64,000 nt of DNA from Tamarix chinensis (GCA_030549775.1 CM060177.1:28701014-28765013); one strand, 5' to 3'; counted from the first letter of the stretch, positions 11,930 to 22,969 are shown. Notes: generated by a model from the letters alone, not told the origin. Translations and numbers: made by a program.

Positions 11930-12390
11930 AATAATAATAATAATAATAATAACTTAAGCCTAAATAAAATAAGGTAGGGTTTTTGACCCCACCTCCAAAT
12001 AATGAAGGTACTATTTAATAATAGTAATAATAATATTAATAACACATATTACTTATAATAATATTAAAATAAAAAAGATAATAATATTATTATTAATAAT
12101 AAAGGTAGAAATAGTAATATTAATAAAAAAAATAGGAGTATGCACTCCATTAAAATAAAATAGGCCTCAACCCTCCTTAGATGAATAATAATAATAATAA
12201 TAAATTAATAATACTAATAATCATATTATTATTATTAATGATAATAAAACTTATAATTATAATATTAATACCTAAAATTTGAAACTAACCACTTAAATAA
12301 TTTATAACTATTCTCGACCATGTCAAGAAAATATAACATTAATATTACATCCAATAATAATAATAATAATAATAATAATCAAATAAATGA
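11930..12390. repeat. AAT/ATA-rich simple repeats
   Basis: Several AAT/ATA runs (for example 11933-11952, 12187-12204 and 12354-12380) within a generally A/T-only stretch of element C. Confidence 0.85.
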
Positions 12391-13972
12391 TAAAAATTGG
12401 AATAAATTAGAATAAACTTAAGTAAATAGGGAAAAGGGGCTGAGAGGGTCTAGGGTTTCACCTTGAGTCGGCGGGGATGGGTGGCACCAGCGGTGGCCGA
12501 AAAAGAGGGTTAAAAGGGGAAAAGTTGGGGTTTGAGAAGAATAGATGGAGAATAAGGGTGGAGGTTGAGGTGTTGGTGGTAGCCTAGGCTGAGAGGAGTA
12601 AAATGAGGGTGGTGGCACGGCAAGTGGCGACGACGCACGATGGCAGAGGTGGTGGCCGAAAGGAATAGAAGAAGAAAAAGAGGGGAGGAGAAGGAGAAAG
12701 GAGAAAAGAAGGTTATGGCTAAGTGGAGGAGGATTAGTAGCGACTTTTGGGTGGTGCAGAAGGCAGTAGAAGCGGCGGATGTGATGGCAAACGGTGTCTA
12801 GAGGGGTTGCGGATGTAAAATTTTGGTTTGATGGGCAGGGAACCTCGCACAGTTGTGGTGGCTCATGCGAGAAGAATCAAGGGAGATGGGTGGCTCAATT
12901 AGTTAGAGGGTGGTGCAGGGAAGACTTTGGTAGGCAGAGGTGGCGGCATAGTTGGCTCACAGCGAAGGAAGGGTCGTCTGAAGTCGCGGTGGTCCACAGG
13001 GTAGGCTCTTAGGGTTTCAGGAAAAAATTTTCGAAAACACACAACCAAAGTGTATTTATAGAGTTTAGAGGGAATGGTAGGGTTCTGGGGGTCGGCAAGA
13101 GGATAATGTATGTAGGGTTTGGGGTAGCTGGTGGTGTTAATCGGTTAGTAAAATTTTAGGTCGTGTTTGACCTTTCACAAAGGAAAAGGAAGACTTCAAG
13201 TGGGAGAAAAGGAAAACAGGTTAGATCATGTTGAATTGCGAGTCAAGGGGAAGAGAAAGAGAGGAGAAATGGCCGATCAAGTGAAGGGTGGCTAGTGGCA
13301 CCATTTTCGAAGCTTCGAAGGTGCAAGTTGATGGCGGAGGAGGTAAGAGGAAGAAGGAGGTGAATTGGGCAGCTAGGGGAAAAAGAAAGAAAAGGAAAAA
13401 AAAAGAACCAGGCTGGTTGGCAACGGTTATAAGGTTTTAAATGGAAGGCAGCATTCTAGGGGAAAAAGGATGCAAAACGCAGTGTTTCAGCTGTCGAAGG
13501 AAAGAAAGAAAAGAACGGCGATGGGCCACGGAAGAAAGGAAGGGAGAATGGAGGATTGGGTTGCGACAGGCCCAATCGGCGAGAATAAGGAAAAAGAAAG
13601 AAAAGAAAAAAAAAAGAAAGAAAAAAGGAAGAAGGAAAAAAGAAAAAGGAAAAAAGGGAAAAGAAAATTTCAAGTAGATTGGGGTCAATTAAATTAATTA
13701 GAATATTTTGGGTATTTAAAATAAAAATATTTCAATAAAATAATATTAAATTTCCTTTTTAGCTAATTTAGGGTTTTTTAAAGACTTTTCCTAAATTCTT
13801 TTTTAATTAGTAAAAGCCCAATTTTTACTTTATAAAAATATTTGTAAATTCCTTATTAATTTTCCCTAAATAAATCCTTCCCATTTCAAATAAAATAATT
13901 AATTAAATTAATTCCCTAATAAATTCTTATTTAATTATATTTCTTAAAATAAATATTTTTGGAGGCACTCCA

Positions 13973-14712
13973 GAGGAAGCTAAGGAATTACAAAAACAAA
14001 TCCAAGAGCTTGTGGATAAAGGATTTGTGAGAGAAATTATGAGTCCTTGTAGTGTTCCTGCTTTACTAGTGCCTGAAAAAGATGGTACTTGCCGTATGTG
14101 TATAAATTCAAGGGCAATAAATAATATTACTATCAAATATCGTTTTCCTATGCCTAGGTTAGATGATATGATAGATGAACTTTGTGGTGCACAAGTATTT
14201 TCCGAAATTGATTTAATCAACTAAGGATTAGAGATGGAGGTGAGTGGAAAACTGCTTTTAAAACTAAATATCATCTCTATGAGTGGATGGTTATGCCTTT
14301 TGGGCTATGTAATGCACCTAGCTCATTCATGAGACTTATGAATAAAGTTCTCCGACCTTTCCTTGGTGATTTTATTGTTATATATTTGGATGATATTCTT
14401 TTGTATAGTAAAAATGGGCATCATCACCTAGTGCATTTGAGGAAATTGTTTGATAATCTAAGGGAAGCTAAACTTTATGGAAAACTTGAGAAATGTGACT
14501 TCATGCTTCCAAGTGTAGTTTTCCTAGGCTATATTATTAGTGGTGAGGGTATTAAAGTGGATCCTAATAAGATTAAAGCTATACAAGAATGGCTTATCCC
14601 TAAAAATGTTCATGATGTGAGAAGTTTTCATGGGTTAGCTAGTTTTTATAGAAGATTCATTAAGGATTTTCCTACTATTACACAACTCATGAAAAAAGGT
14701 GAATTTTATTAG
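13973..14712 (+). pseudogene. Gypsy B reverse transcriptase (palm region), frameshifted
   Basis: Reverse transcriptase resumes after element C with KELQKQIQELVDKGF, then SVPALLVPEKDGTCRMC and NSRAINNITIKYRFPMPRLD. At about 14222 (FSEIDLIN then TAA) a small deletion removes the segment that normally reads D-L-x-S-G-Y-H-Q and shifts frame. The domain continues as [16 protein letters not shown] and [20 protein letters not shown]. The catalytic block [13 protein letters not shown] keeps both aspartates. [18 protein letters not shown] and [18 protein letters not shown] mark the thumb. A TAG at 14710 ends the frame before RNase H. Clearly Ty3/gypsy and clearly non-functional. Confidence 0.93.
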
Positions 14713-15204
14713 GGACAAAAATCTACTCAAGCCTTTGAGACCCTCAAAACTAAACTTTGTAATACCCCTGTTCTATCTTTACCCAACTTTGACCTTATTT
14801 TTGAAGTAACTTGTGATGGTAGTGGAGTTGGAATAGGAGGTGTACTCTCATAGGAAAAGAAACCTATAGCATTCTTCTTTGAAAAGTTGAATGGAGCCAA
14901 ACTTAACTTTTCAACTTATGATAAGGAATTCGTTGCCATTATACGGAGCTTAGAGACATTGAGTCATTATCTGAGACCAAAACCCTTTGTTTTACACTCG
15001 GATCATGAGAGTTTAAAATTCTTACATGGTCAAAAGAAAGTTAATCCAAGACATGCAAAGTGGGTGAGTTTCTTACAATCCTTTGTGTTCTCTATCAAAC
15101 ATTTAGATGGAAAAGAAAATGTAGTAGCCAATGCTCTTTCTCGTAGATCTACATTACTTGTTATGATGGATGCCAAAATCTTAGGTTTTGAAATGTTAAA
15201 ATAA
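14713..15204 (+). pseudogene. Gypsy B RNase H
   Basis: The RNase H domain that would degrade the RNA strand during reverse transcription. Readable parts are FETLKTKLCNTPVLSLPNF, the first catalytic region TCDGSGVGIGGVLS (followed by TAG at 14851), [16 protein letters not shown] with the catalytic Glu, and [20 protein letters not shown] with Asp. The last catalytic motif reads [11 protein letters not shown]: the usual aspartate is asparagine. There are in-frame stops at 14710, 14851 and 15202. Confidence 0.9.
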
Positions 15205-16576
15205 TTGCCTAAAGATGAAGATTTTAAGGATATATTCATTGCGTGTAAAGAAAGTGGATACCATGGTAATTATGTCATACAAGATGGATTTTTGTTTCAA
15301 ATAAATAAACTTTGTATTCTTAGATCTAGTATTCGAGACTTACTGATTAAAGAAATACATGAAGGTAACATTATGGGAAATTTTGGTATACATAAGACTA
15401 TGGAATTGTTACAAGAAAATTTCTATTTGCCACGAATGGTTAAACATGTACAAGCTATGATAAGTAGATGTTCTACATGTCAAAAATGTAAGAGTTACTT
15501 TCATAAATGCTTATACACACCTTTACTAGTTCTTGATAAACCATGGGAAGGAGTTAGTGTGGACTTTATCCTAGGGTTACCAAGAGCACAATGTGGTAAA
15601 TATTCTATGCTTGTGGTAGTAGATAGATTTTCTAAAATGGCTCATTTTATTCCATGCAATAAAACCGATGATGCCACGCATGTTGCTGACTTGTATTTTC
15701 GAGAAATTGTTAAACTTCATGGTGTGCCTAAAAGTATTGTCTCAGATCGGGATGTCAAGTTTAAGAGTTATTTTTGGAAAACTTTGTGGCATATGCTTGG
15801 TACTAAATTGTTATTTAGCACTTCACATCATCCACAAACCGACGGTCAAACTGAGGTAACTGATTGAACTCTTGGTACCTTATTAAGAGGTTTGGTTAAT
15901 AAAAGTACTAAGGATTGGGATGTTAAGTTAGCTCATGCAGATTTTGCTTACAATAGAATTCCATCAATTACTACTCAAGATAGTCCATTTGAGGTGTTTT
16001 ATGGAGTGAATCCACACATGCCAATCAATATAATTCCTTTAAAGAAAGGTGAATTACAAAATCATGAACCCGAGGATAGAGTCAAATTCTTTCAACAGCT
16101 TCATCAAAAAAATAAAGACTAATATTGAAAAAGATAATGCCAAGTATAAATCTCAAGTGAATATGTATAGGACCCCACAGGTATTTTCTCCTGGTGACTT
16201 AGTTTGGTTACATTTTCGTAAAGAAATATTTCCTAATTTACGTAAAAATAAACTAATGCCAAGAGCTGATGGACCTTTTAAAATACTAAGAAAGTTTGGG
16301 TATAATGCTTATGAACTTGAACTTCCGGATCATTATGGTGGAATTTTAAGAACTTTTAATATTAGTGATTTGTCTCCTTATTATACTGATAATAATTTGA
16401 GGACAAGTTCTTCTCAACTTGGGGAGAATGATGCAGGTGCATCTAATGATTCTCATATTTCTAATGATTCTCAAGGTAAGAAAGAATTAGCCTTCTTAGG
16501 AATGGAGCCAATGATTTTAAATGCTCTTGATAATATTTCTATGCTTGGTATTGAAAACGATTCAAGATATTCTTGA
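15205..16576 (+). pseudogene. Gypsy B integrase, running into the 3' LTR
   Basis: The integrase that would insert the cDNA. The HHCC zinc domain lies at about 15355-15500 (HEGNIMGNFGIHKT ... CSTCQKCKSY; one canonical H-x-G-H position is altered). The DDE core lies at 15550-15870: VSVDFILGLPRAQCGKYSM, MAHFIPCNKTDDATHVADL, SIVSDRDVKFKSYFWKTLW and HHPQTDGQTEVTD, so all three acidic residues are present. TGA at 15865 and a frameshift near 16120 break it. The C-terminal GPY/F-like module reads PRADGPFKILRKFGYNAYEL then FNISDLSPYYTD. The frame continues through the purine tract and 148 bases into the right LTR, ending at 16576. No chromodomain was recognised. Confidence 0.92.
16419..16428 (+). promoter_or_regulatory. 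Gypsy B polypurine tract
   Basis: TTGGGGAGAA directly before the right LTR is the expected plus-strand primer site. It lies inside the pol reading frame. Confidence 0.8.
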
Positions 16577-17261
16577 AAGTATATTACATATTTGCAAGGA
16601 GAAGAAGTTAACACACAGAAACAGACTTAAAGTGTACAAGCATTCAAAGAATGCAAGGTTATGGCATACATGGGATGACATTACAACAAGATATAGTGAT
16701 GTTATCATTAGTTATATTAAACTTGTTGTAAACCCTCAGTGTATTTTATGTAAGCTAGGGTTTTGTTGTAATTTCATGTATGTACCATCATTGATTGTGT
16801 GGCTTTGTAATGTTAGTCATTAATATCATTTAAATGATGATATTATGAGTAAGATTAAGTATTATATGGGCTTAATTCAAGTGAGTTAAGGTAGCTTGAA
16901 TTAAGAGAAACAACCGACTAGTTTAAGGCCCATTATGTTGGTTGATGCCTATATATATACTTCCTTGTACGCACATGAAAGAGAAGCTGAATAATAGAAT
17001 TTTGAACACATAAATCTCAAGTCTAGATTTGTGTTTTTCTCCCTCTTTGGAATCCCTTCTATATTGAATAATTTCCTAGGTTTAATATTCATTTTAGGCC
17101 TTCAAATGTGCCTTCAATATTCGAAGAACACTATCCTTCAAACCTGCAACATATTGCAAGTTTAACAGCTTTAAATCGAAGCATTTTTCTTGCAATTTCA
17201 ACCTACCATCATTTGGAACAATAGATGATAGATTCTACGCTTCTTCCTCCACTTTGATTCA
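16429..17261 (+). repeat. Gypsy B right LTR
   Basis: 833 bp, TGATG...ATTCA, aligned with 6311-7142. It is followed by the target duplicate CATCA at 17262-17266. Confidence 0.92.
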
Positions 17262-17640
17262 CATCACATCATGTTTGTGATATAACAAAGAGCTTGATTT
17301 TACTGTGTTCCTCATATACGAAAGGTTATAGGTGTGTCATTGAGATTGGAACATTCAAGGTGGCTAAAGATATTGTTGTGGCGATTGTTGGAAAGCAAGT
17401 TGGGATATTGTATGAGCTTGTTGGCACAACTATTAAGGATATAATTGGGGTAACATTAAGTGTGTATGACTCATATATTATTGGTCTTAGTTTTATGCGA
17501 TTGGGATACGGGAGTGTCATTGTCATGACTAGAGGGTCCTTGTTTAGCAACCTGGTTACATCTAAATTTGTTACCTTATATGAGTTTGAATTCCTTTTTG
17601 GTAAGAAGTTGTAGCAAGAGATTCTGCTAGGCCTCTCAAA
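17262..17640 (+). pseudogene. Copia A protease end and GAG-pre-integrase
   Basis: The copia polyprotein resumes right after gypsy B. The open stretch 17294-17614 reads GTFKVAKDIVVAIVGKQVG then ILYELVGTTI, which matches the conserved segment after copia protease (G-x-L-K-V-x-K-G ... G-x-L-Y-x-L-x-G). It goes on with a degraded GAG-pre-integrase module (LSFMRLGYGSVIVMTRGSLF). The His-x-x-x-His and Cys-x-x-Cys zinc ligands are mostly lost. This continuity is the main proof that copia A is one element split by gypsy B. Confidence 0.85.
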
Positions 17641-18360
17641 TAGGGTGGAGGTTGTTATTGATCTAGATGGTAAATAATCTTTTGGTGAGGAGGAATATGG
17701 GTAGCAGATAGAGCAAGTGGGTGTTGCTTTTCACAGAGCTAGGTATGTTTTGTATACTATGATTAGAGGTATTGGTGTGTCGGAGCCCGTGTTAAACTCA
17801 AAGGTTATTTAGGGTGTTAATTCCGCCCTGTGGTATTTTACTAGTGTTGTTAAAGATATGTAGTCTCTTTAGCATATTCAAATATTAGTATATGATGCTT
17901 CACTAATTATTATTTTGTTGTGTGTATATTTTTTTCTTGTCATGGTGAAAGAAATGGATGAGGATAACAAGTTGAAGACTTTGGAGGTGCCCAAATCCAA
18001 ATCAATTATCGTGGCTTACTTAGTCACTGGTTAATACTCTGTATCTATGAGATGCCTGATATATGATGTGATTCGTTCCAACTATTGTATTCCTCATGTT
18101 GTGAGCATGTGTGTGGTGAGTCCCTTAAAGATAACTTGGTTACGTGTGGTATGAATTCAGAGGTTATTTGTGTGTACAATATCAACTTGTATTAAGTATT
18201 TGTTGTCGACTATTTTGTTGACGGTTTACTCTAATTATAGTTGTAATCCTAATGATCAGAGGTACACTCATTTGCTAGTGTACAATCTTAGAGGTTTTAA
18301 GGTTGTCTTTTTGGGTACTCTTTTTATATTTTTAACTTTTGATCATCCCAAATCCAAAGA
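17641..18360 (+). pseudogene. Copia A highly decayed middle of pol
   Basis: This stretch lies where integrase and RT should be, but it is only about 720 bp long, so much of pol has been deleted. Weak traces remain, such as VVSPLKITW near 18115 and HLLVYNLRGFKVVFLG near 18270. No catalytic motif can be assigned. It is annotated by position between recognisable copia segments. Confidence 0.5.
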
Positions 18361-19050
18361 GGAAGATTAGTTCATGGCTATTGTTCCATATTCGAATGTT
18401 GTCGGTTGCATCATGTATGCTATGAAGTGTACTTGGCCTCATATCGCTCAAGCTGTTAGTGTGGTGAGTCAATATATGGTGAATCCAAATAATGATAATT
18501 GGCATGAATTGAAGTGATTTCTAAGGTACTTGAAGGGTAAAACATCAGCGTGTATAGAGTATGGGAGATCAGCTGATTTACTAGTTGGGTTCGTGGACTA
18601 TGATTTTGGCGGTGACCTTGATGAAAAGAGATCCACCAATGGATATGTTTTTTTATTAGTGGTTTAGTTATTAACTATAGGTCTTCCTTGCAAGAGGTGA
18701 CATCCTTGTTCGCTACTAAGGCAGAGTATATAGCTATGACAAAATATTTTTAGGAGGTCATGTAGCTTGGTGGTTTATCACATGAGTTGGGATTTGGTCA
18801 TGGTGCTCCAACTGTTCAAGGTGATAGCTATAGGGATATCTATTTAGTGAAGAATTAGAAGTTTTTTTCATCATCGAACAAAGCACATTGACATCTGGTA
18901 TTACTTTATTCGAGGCATTGTTGCTACAGGCAAAGTTGTGTTGGAGAAAGTAGGTGCCTATGATAATCCAACGGATATGCTAACAAAGCCACTACCTGTA
19001 GGTAAGTTTGAGTGTTTATCATACTTGATTGGTGTTCATAGGCCATAAGG
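18361..19050 (+). pseudogene. Copia A RNase H and pol C-terminus
   Basis: The end of the copia polyprotein. Readable in one frame from 18372 are MAIVPYSNVVGCIMYAMKC and WPHIAQAVSVVSQYMVNPN (the segment linking RT to RNase H), FLRYLKGKTSACIEYGRSAD, and LVGFVDYDFGGDLDEKRST with the first RNase H aspartates, now D-Y-D. GLSHELGFGHG follows. Near 18890-19045 another frame gives IVATGKVVLEKVGAYDNPTD and MLTKPLPVGKFECLSYLIGV, the hallmark copia C-terminus. There are several stops and at least two frameshifts. Confidence 0.9.
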
Positions 19051-19089
19051 CCATTTTCTAGGCCAAGGGTTTTTTTAGAGGTATTTACA

Positions 19090-19675
19090 TGTCATGCTTC
19101 ACAAGAACTATGTCAAGAGTGAGAATTATGAGTTTTGACTGGGTATTTGGTGCACAGCATAACACTGTGTTAGTTCATGTAAGTATTGGAGAAGTTAAGT
19201 GTAGATTCGTGAGTTATGGAATAAACAAAAAGTTCCTGTGTTTCTTAACACGAGTTGTATTTATTCATAGAATGTTCTGATGTGTTTTTAGGAAAAGGCT
19301 TAAATTTAAAAAATTAACACAGGGATCCCATGTTTCCTAAACATGAACCATATTTTTCCTCTATTTCCTAAACATGTTGGTTTGTCCCATAGGATTTTTT
19401 CTAGTATAAGAAAAATATGAGAGAACCCTGGTCTTCAAGTAGTGTCACCCAACTTCTTCTTTTTTACAATAGAATTCTCCATTAAAATAGAATTGTATAT
19501 TTATGTAATTAACTGATTTATTTATTTATGTAATCATCATGTGATTACACAAGAGTACAAATATAGATCTCTTTTTTCTCAATTTTTCTATTTTATGATT
19601 AAATCATCAATTGTTCATCATATTGTTAATTCTTATTTTGGTTTGGACCTATTCAATCCACATAATTTCACTACA
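19090..19675 (+). repeat. Copia A right LTR
   Basis: It begins TGTCATGC after the degraded purine tract and ends near TTTCACTACA. It aligns with 3638-4224 across its length with many substitutions and indels. Confidence 0.78.
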
Positions 19676-20840
19676 ATTCCATAATGAGATTTCAACATCA
19701 ACTTCCTTATGTCTTATCTCTTTTACTACAATTATGTCTTGCACGCCAGGGGGTTTAAACTCTATCCCATGGAGTTGGTTAGGTTTTTGATTCTTGGACA
19801 CAATATCACTCAATTTAATAGAATTTTAGATAGGAATATATGAAGAACTGAGCAAATATACTTGTCTGGGCTTATTCCTATCATCTTGTTCCATAATTTA
19901 GCTATCCAAACAATTAATATTTTCATCAATTGAACTCTTAGAGCACTTAGTCAAATTATTTTGGTTCTTCAACTTCATAGAACATTCTAGGACATATTCT
20001 TTCTCCACTAGGACAGGAAATACTTTAGAATGAATAAAAAGGATTCACATTGGAGAAGCAAATGACGACAAATGAGGAGAAGGCTGACTGGGGTATTTCT
20101 TCTTATTTTCCACAGTTAAACATGTGTGGGCATGGCTAGTCAACCCACAACACGTTGTTATTTCAAATTATGTTTCAATTTAAACTATTTTGTAGCAAAT
20201 TTATTTTAAAATTTTGATGAAGTTAGTGGTTTCCGAGGATGAAATCAAAACTTCATATATTAAAATCAAAAGTATTATGTACACAATATCATCTAATCAC
20301 TTGAGAGATCTCAAACTATTATAACATTTATATGGTCATGTGCTAACCTGGTTCATAGATATTTATAGGAGTTAAATTCTACACACCTCTTATTGAAGCA
20401 AAACCATATCTATATCCAAATAGATGGAGTTTCTTTTTTTGCACATACACAAGTGTAAAGCAATTTTCCCCCATTAAGAGGTTTTTTATAAACTCATCCT
20501 ATATACACTTAAAACTTTTATGAACGCTAATTTAGTGTTTCATAAACACTAGGATTTTCATAGAATTTCAATCATATTACACTTATTATCTTTATTATCG
20601 TATCTATTGGTAATCCTTTTGTAAATGGATCAACTAAATTATTGCCTTTTTAGCATAAACAATAGCTATAATACCATGTGAGATAAATTATCTTACATAC
20701 TCATGCCTCACACTTATATGTCTAGATTTTCCATTATGAACATGAATATATACTCTATAAAGAATTGCTTCACTAAAAAAATATAATGAAATGGATGGTA
20801 AAGATTATGGCCCCAACTTAATTCTAGTTAACAATTTTTT
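19676..20840. other. AT-rich stretch between two copia elements
   Basis: Nothing coding was recognised. The part near 20300-20840 may include the 3' LTR of the minus-strand copia D, but no second copy with clear ends was found near 24430. Confidence 0.5.
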
Positions 20841-20881
20841 TGGCTATTCTACTTCCTAACCTGCGACTACAAGGGTATAAA

Positions 20882-21400
20882 CTAAGACTCCATATTCAAA
20901 TGTGTGATACATGTTTTTTTCTTTGATTCCATACTAATAACACCTCCTACTAAAGCAAAAACCCATCCTCTTGTGTAATTTTTATCATTAGCACTTGTTA
21001 TCCAACTATCATTTGAATATCCCTCTAATACATTCAAAAAAGTAGAATAATTTAATGCTAACTTTGAAATTTTTTTAAGATATTTCAACACCCTACTTAT
21101 CCCTTTCCAATGTTCCTTATTAGAATTACTTGCACATCTTAAAAACTTGCACACAAAAAAATGCAGCATTTTTTTCTTATGTAATGTATAACACACATAA
21201 GACTTCCAATCACATTAGAAAATTCTAATACTACAAATCCTTGACCATCAATGATTAAAATCTTCACATTAGAATAATATGGAGTATTTACTTCTTTCAC
21301 TTTAAGATAAGAATACTTTTGAAGTAGTTTATCAATATAGTGATATTGGCTTAAAGTGAAACCCTTGTCACTTTTTCTTACTTTAATTCCCAAAATAGTG
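20882..21400 (-). pseudogene. Copia D RNase H
   Basis: The RNase H end of the copia polyprotein. SQYHYIDKLLQKYSYLKV and VNTPYYSNVKI link RT to RNase H. EHWKGISRVLKYLKKISKLA then YSNDSWITSANDKNYTRGWV follow, where the family has G-Y-S-D-A-S-W-I-S. The first catalytic aspartate of that motif is asparagine. KKKTCITHLNMES ends the readable part at 20882. Confidence 0.88.
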
Positions 21401-21900
21401 TCCATTTATTAAGATATTTCATCTTAAAATTAGAATTAATATATTTCTTGGTTTCATTTACACCAAACATATTTGTACCAAATATCAACAAATTTCCTAC
21501 ATAGAGATAAATAATTACTAATATTTGGTGAATTTGGAATAGATACACTTGTCTGCACTATTATGCTTGAACCATTTAATAATATTATTGCATCAAACTT
21601 ATCATGCCACTTTTTTGGAGCATGTTTCAAACCATACAATGATTTTCACTTGTTTACAACCTTATTTAATTACCAGGAAGAAAAAATCCTTCTAGATTCT
21701 CCATATAAACTTCTTCCTTGAGATCACCATTTAAAAATTCAATTTTGACTTCCATTTGATACACATGGAGCTTATAAATGGATGCTAGTGCTAAGAGAAC
21801 TCTAACAGAAGTTATTATTGCTACTAGTGCATAAGTGTCAAAATAAGTTACACCTTCCTTTTTGTGTAACCCTTTGGCTACCAACCTCACATTAAAGGTT
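21400..21900 (-). pseudogene. Copia D reverse transcriptase, catalytic site lost
   Basis: Copia RT. MRLVAKGLHKKEGVTYFDTY then VYQMEVKIEFLNGDLKEEVYME: the first catalytic aspartate (Q-M-D-V-K) is glutamate here. MYGLKHAPKKWHDKFD follows (family: LYGLKQAPRQWYxKFD). The YVDD box, on the minus strand near 21500, reads YLYVGNLLIFGTN: both aspartates are gone. It continues into LGIKVRKSDKGFTLSQYHYI at the RNase H junction. At least two frameshifts. Confidence 0.9.
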
Positions 21901-22499
21901 TGTATAAAACCATCCGTATTATACTTTCTTCCAAATACCCATTTAATACTAATAGGTTTTTATCTTAGAGGCAAATCCTCTAGGACTAAAGTATTATTAA
22001 ATAATATTAAGTCCATTTCATCATGTATGGATTATTTCCAAAAAGACACATCTCTAGATGGTATCTCTTCACTAAATGATTTGGGGTGATCTTCATCATT
22101 AAATGACATAGATATTGTATTTAATACTTTGATTCTAGTTCCTTCAACCAAGAAAACTACTAACTCAATTGAAACAAAGCCAAAACGCAAATACTTCTCT
22201 TTCCTTTCTCTTTAACTTCTTTGAGGTTTACTTAAATCCTTGGTTTATTATATTTTATTTCCATTAGTAGAAAGACTCAAATCATCATTTTTATTGATCA
22301 AAAAATCAGTAATAAACTTACTTTCAATAAATTCAACATGTATGAATTCAACAATCACTTTTGAAATTAGATCTAAAAGACTATATAGTTTAGAATTATG
22401 TGCATAACAATAAAAAAAATTCACTCTTAATTCCTCTAAATCCCAACTTATTTTTATGAGGATCAAAAGTCTTATAGAAAACGACACACACCTATAATT

Positions 22500-22890
22500 T
22501 AAAATAATTCAAGTTAGGTTTTCTTTTATTACTAATTTTATAAATATTAACTTTGAATTTCTTGGATGGGGTTCCATTATGAATATAACATCTAGTTTCA
22601 AGTTCTTCAACCCATAAGTTAAAAGAAAATTAACATTCAAAAGCATTACATTAACCATATCCACTATGGTTATATTTTTTATATCGACCAAAAAATTTTG
22701 TTGAGGAGTATAAGGAGAGGAATATTGATATATTATTCCATTTTGTGAACAAAATGTATAGAATTTTATAGAAAAATATTAGATCCTCTATCACTATAAG
22801 AATCTTAATTAGTATTTCTTGTTGATTTTCTATAATAGATTGATACTCCTTGAATTTTATAAAGGATTCATCTTTAATTTTCATAAAATA
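22500..22890 (-). pseudogene. Copia D integrase fragments
   Basis: Short integrase pieces. KDESFIKFKEYQSIIENQQ corresponds to the helix after the DDE core start; NHSGYG and MVDIVDMVNVMLLN-like residues, split over frames, correspond to the segment near the catalytic glutamate (E-R-K-N-R-T-L-x-D-M-V-N). The central part is rearranged by frameshifts. Only the order relative to RT and protease makes the assignment firm. Confidence 0.72.
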
Positions 22891-22968
22891 GACATAAGTA
22901 TAATAAGAACTATCATCAATAAAAGTTATGAAATATAGTTTTCCTTCTCTTTCTAAGATGAAATTTAA

Positions 22969-22969
<1 letters not shown>

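Larger units (their letters stand above)
9791..13972. mobile_element. Element C: 4.18-kb solo-LTR-like insert in gypsy B RT
   Basis: It starts TGTAACACCC, a well-known terminus of long plant LTRs, and ends CA. GAGGA sits on both sides (9786-9790 and 13973-13977); the match extends to CCAGAGGA if the last CCA of the insert is counted. The host RT protein reads through if the insert is removed. No internal second copy of the TGTAACACCC end, no primer site and no recognisable proteins are present, so a solo LTR of an Ogre- or Tekay-like element, or a non-autonomous derivative, is the best reading. The expected inverted 3' end GGGTGTTACA is not preserved (GGAGGCACTCCA instead), which leaves room for other classes. 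Contents: hairpin array 10556-10890, 37-bp tandem array 11035-11395, ATA/AAT repeats 11935-12380, G-rich 12420-13400, purine tract 13380-13680. Confidence 0.75.
6311..17261 (+). mobile_element. Ty3/gypsy LTR retrotransposon B, nested in copia A
   Basis: A complete but dead gypsy element. The LTRs begin TGATG and end ATTCA (832 and 833 bp). CATCA lies directly outside both ends (6306-6310 and 17262-17266). A tRNA-Met-like primer site follows the left LTR, and a purine tract (TTGGGGAGAA) precedes the right LTR. Domain order gag-PR-RT-RH-IN is Ty3/gypsy. The element was later broken in its RT by element C (9791-13972); without that insert it would be about 6.8 kb. In a hand-compared stretch of about 170 bp the LTRs differ at 11 positions. 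The integrase and its run into the 3' LTR suggest a CRM-like chromovirus, but no chromodomain was seen, so the clade is unassigned. Confidence 0.93.
3638..19675 (+). mobile_element. Ty1/copia LTR retrotransposon A, old, nested and decayed
   Basis: A degenerate plus-strand copia element. In order it has a left LTR, a tRNA-Met-type primer site at 4228, a gag remnant (5345-5976), protease (6114-6310), GAG-pre-integrase (17294-17614), RNase H and the pol tail (18361-19045), then a right LTR. It is split by gypsy element B (6311-17261) and by another insert in gag (about 4380-5345). The LTRs are clearly related but strongly diverged, and no target duplication survives, so this is the oldest layer of the nest. 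Integrase and most of the RT cannot be followed. LTR ends are placed by alignment of the two copies and are good to a few bases. Confidence 0.85.

Noticed and set aside
13437..13697. Lys-rich plus-strand frames and Phe-rich minus-strand frame
   Set aside because: All come from one purine-rich tract at the end of element C.
3638..19675. A target-site duplication for copia A
   Set aside because: The flanks AACGT and ATTCC do not match, and the LTR ends are only approximate.
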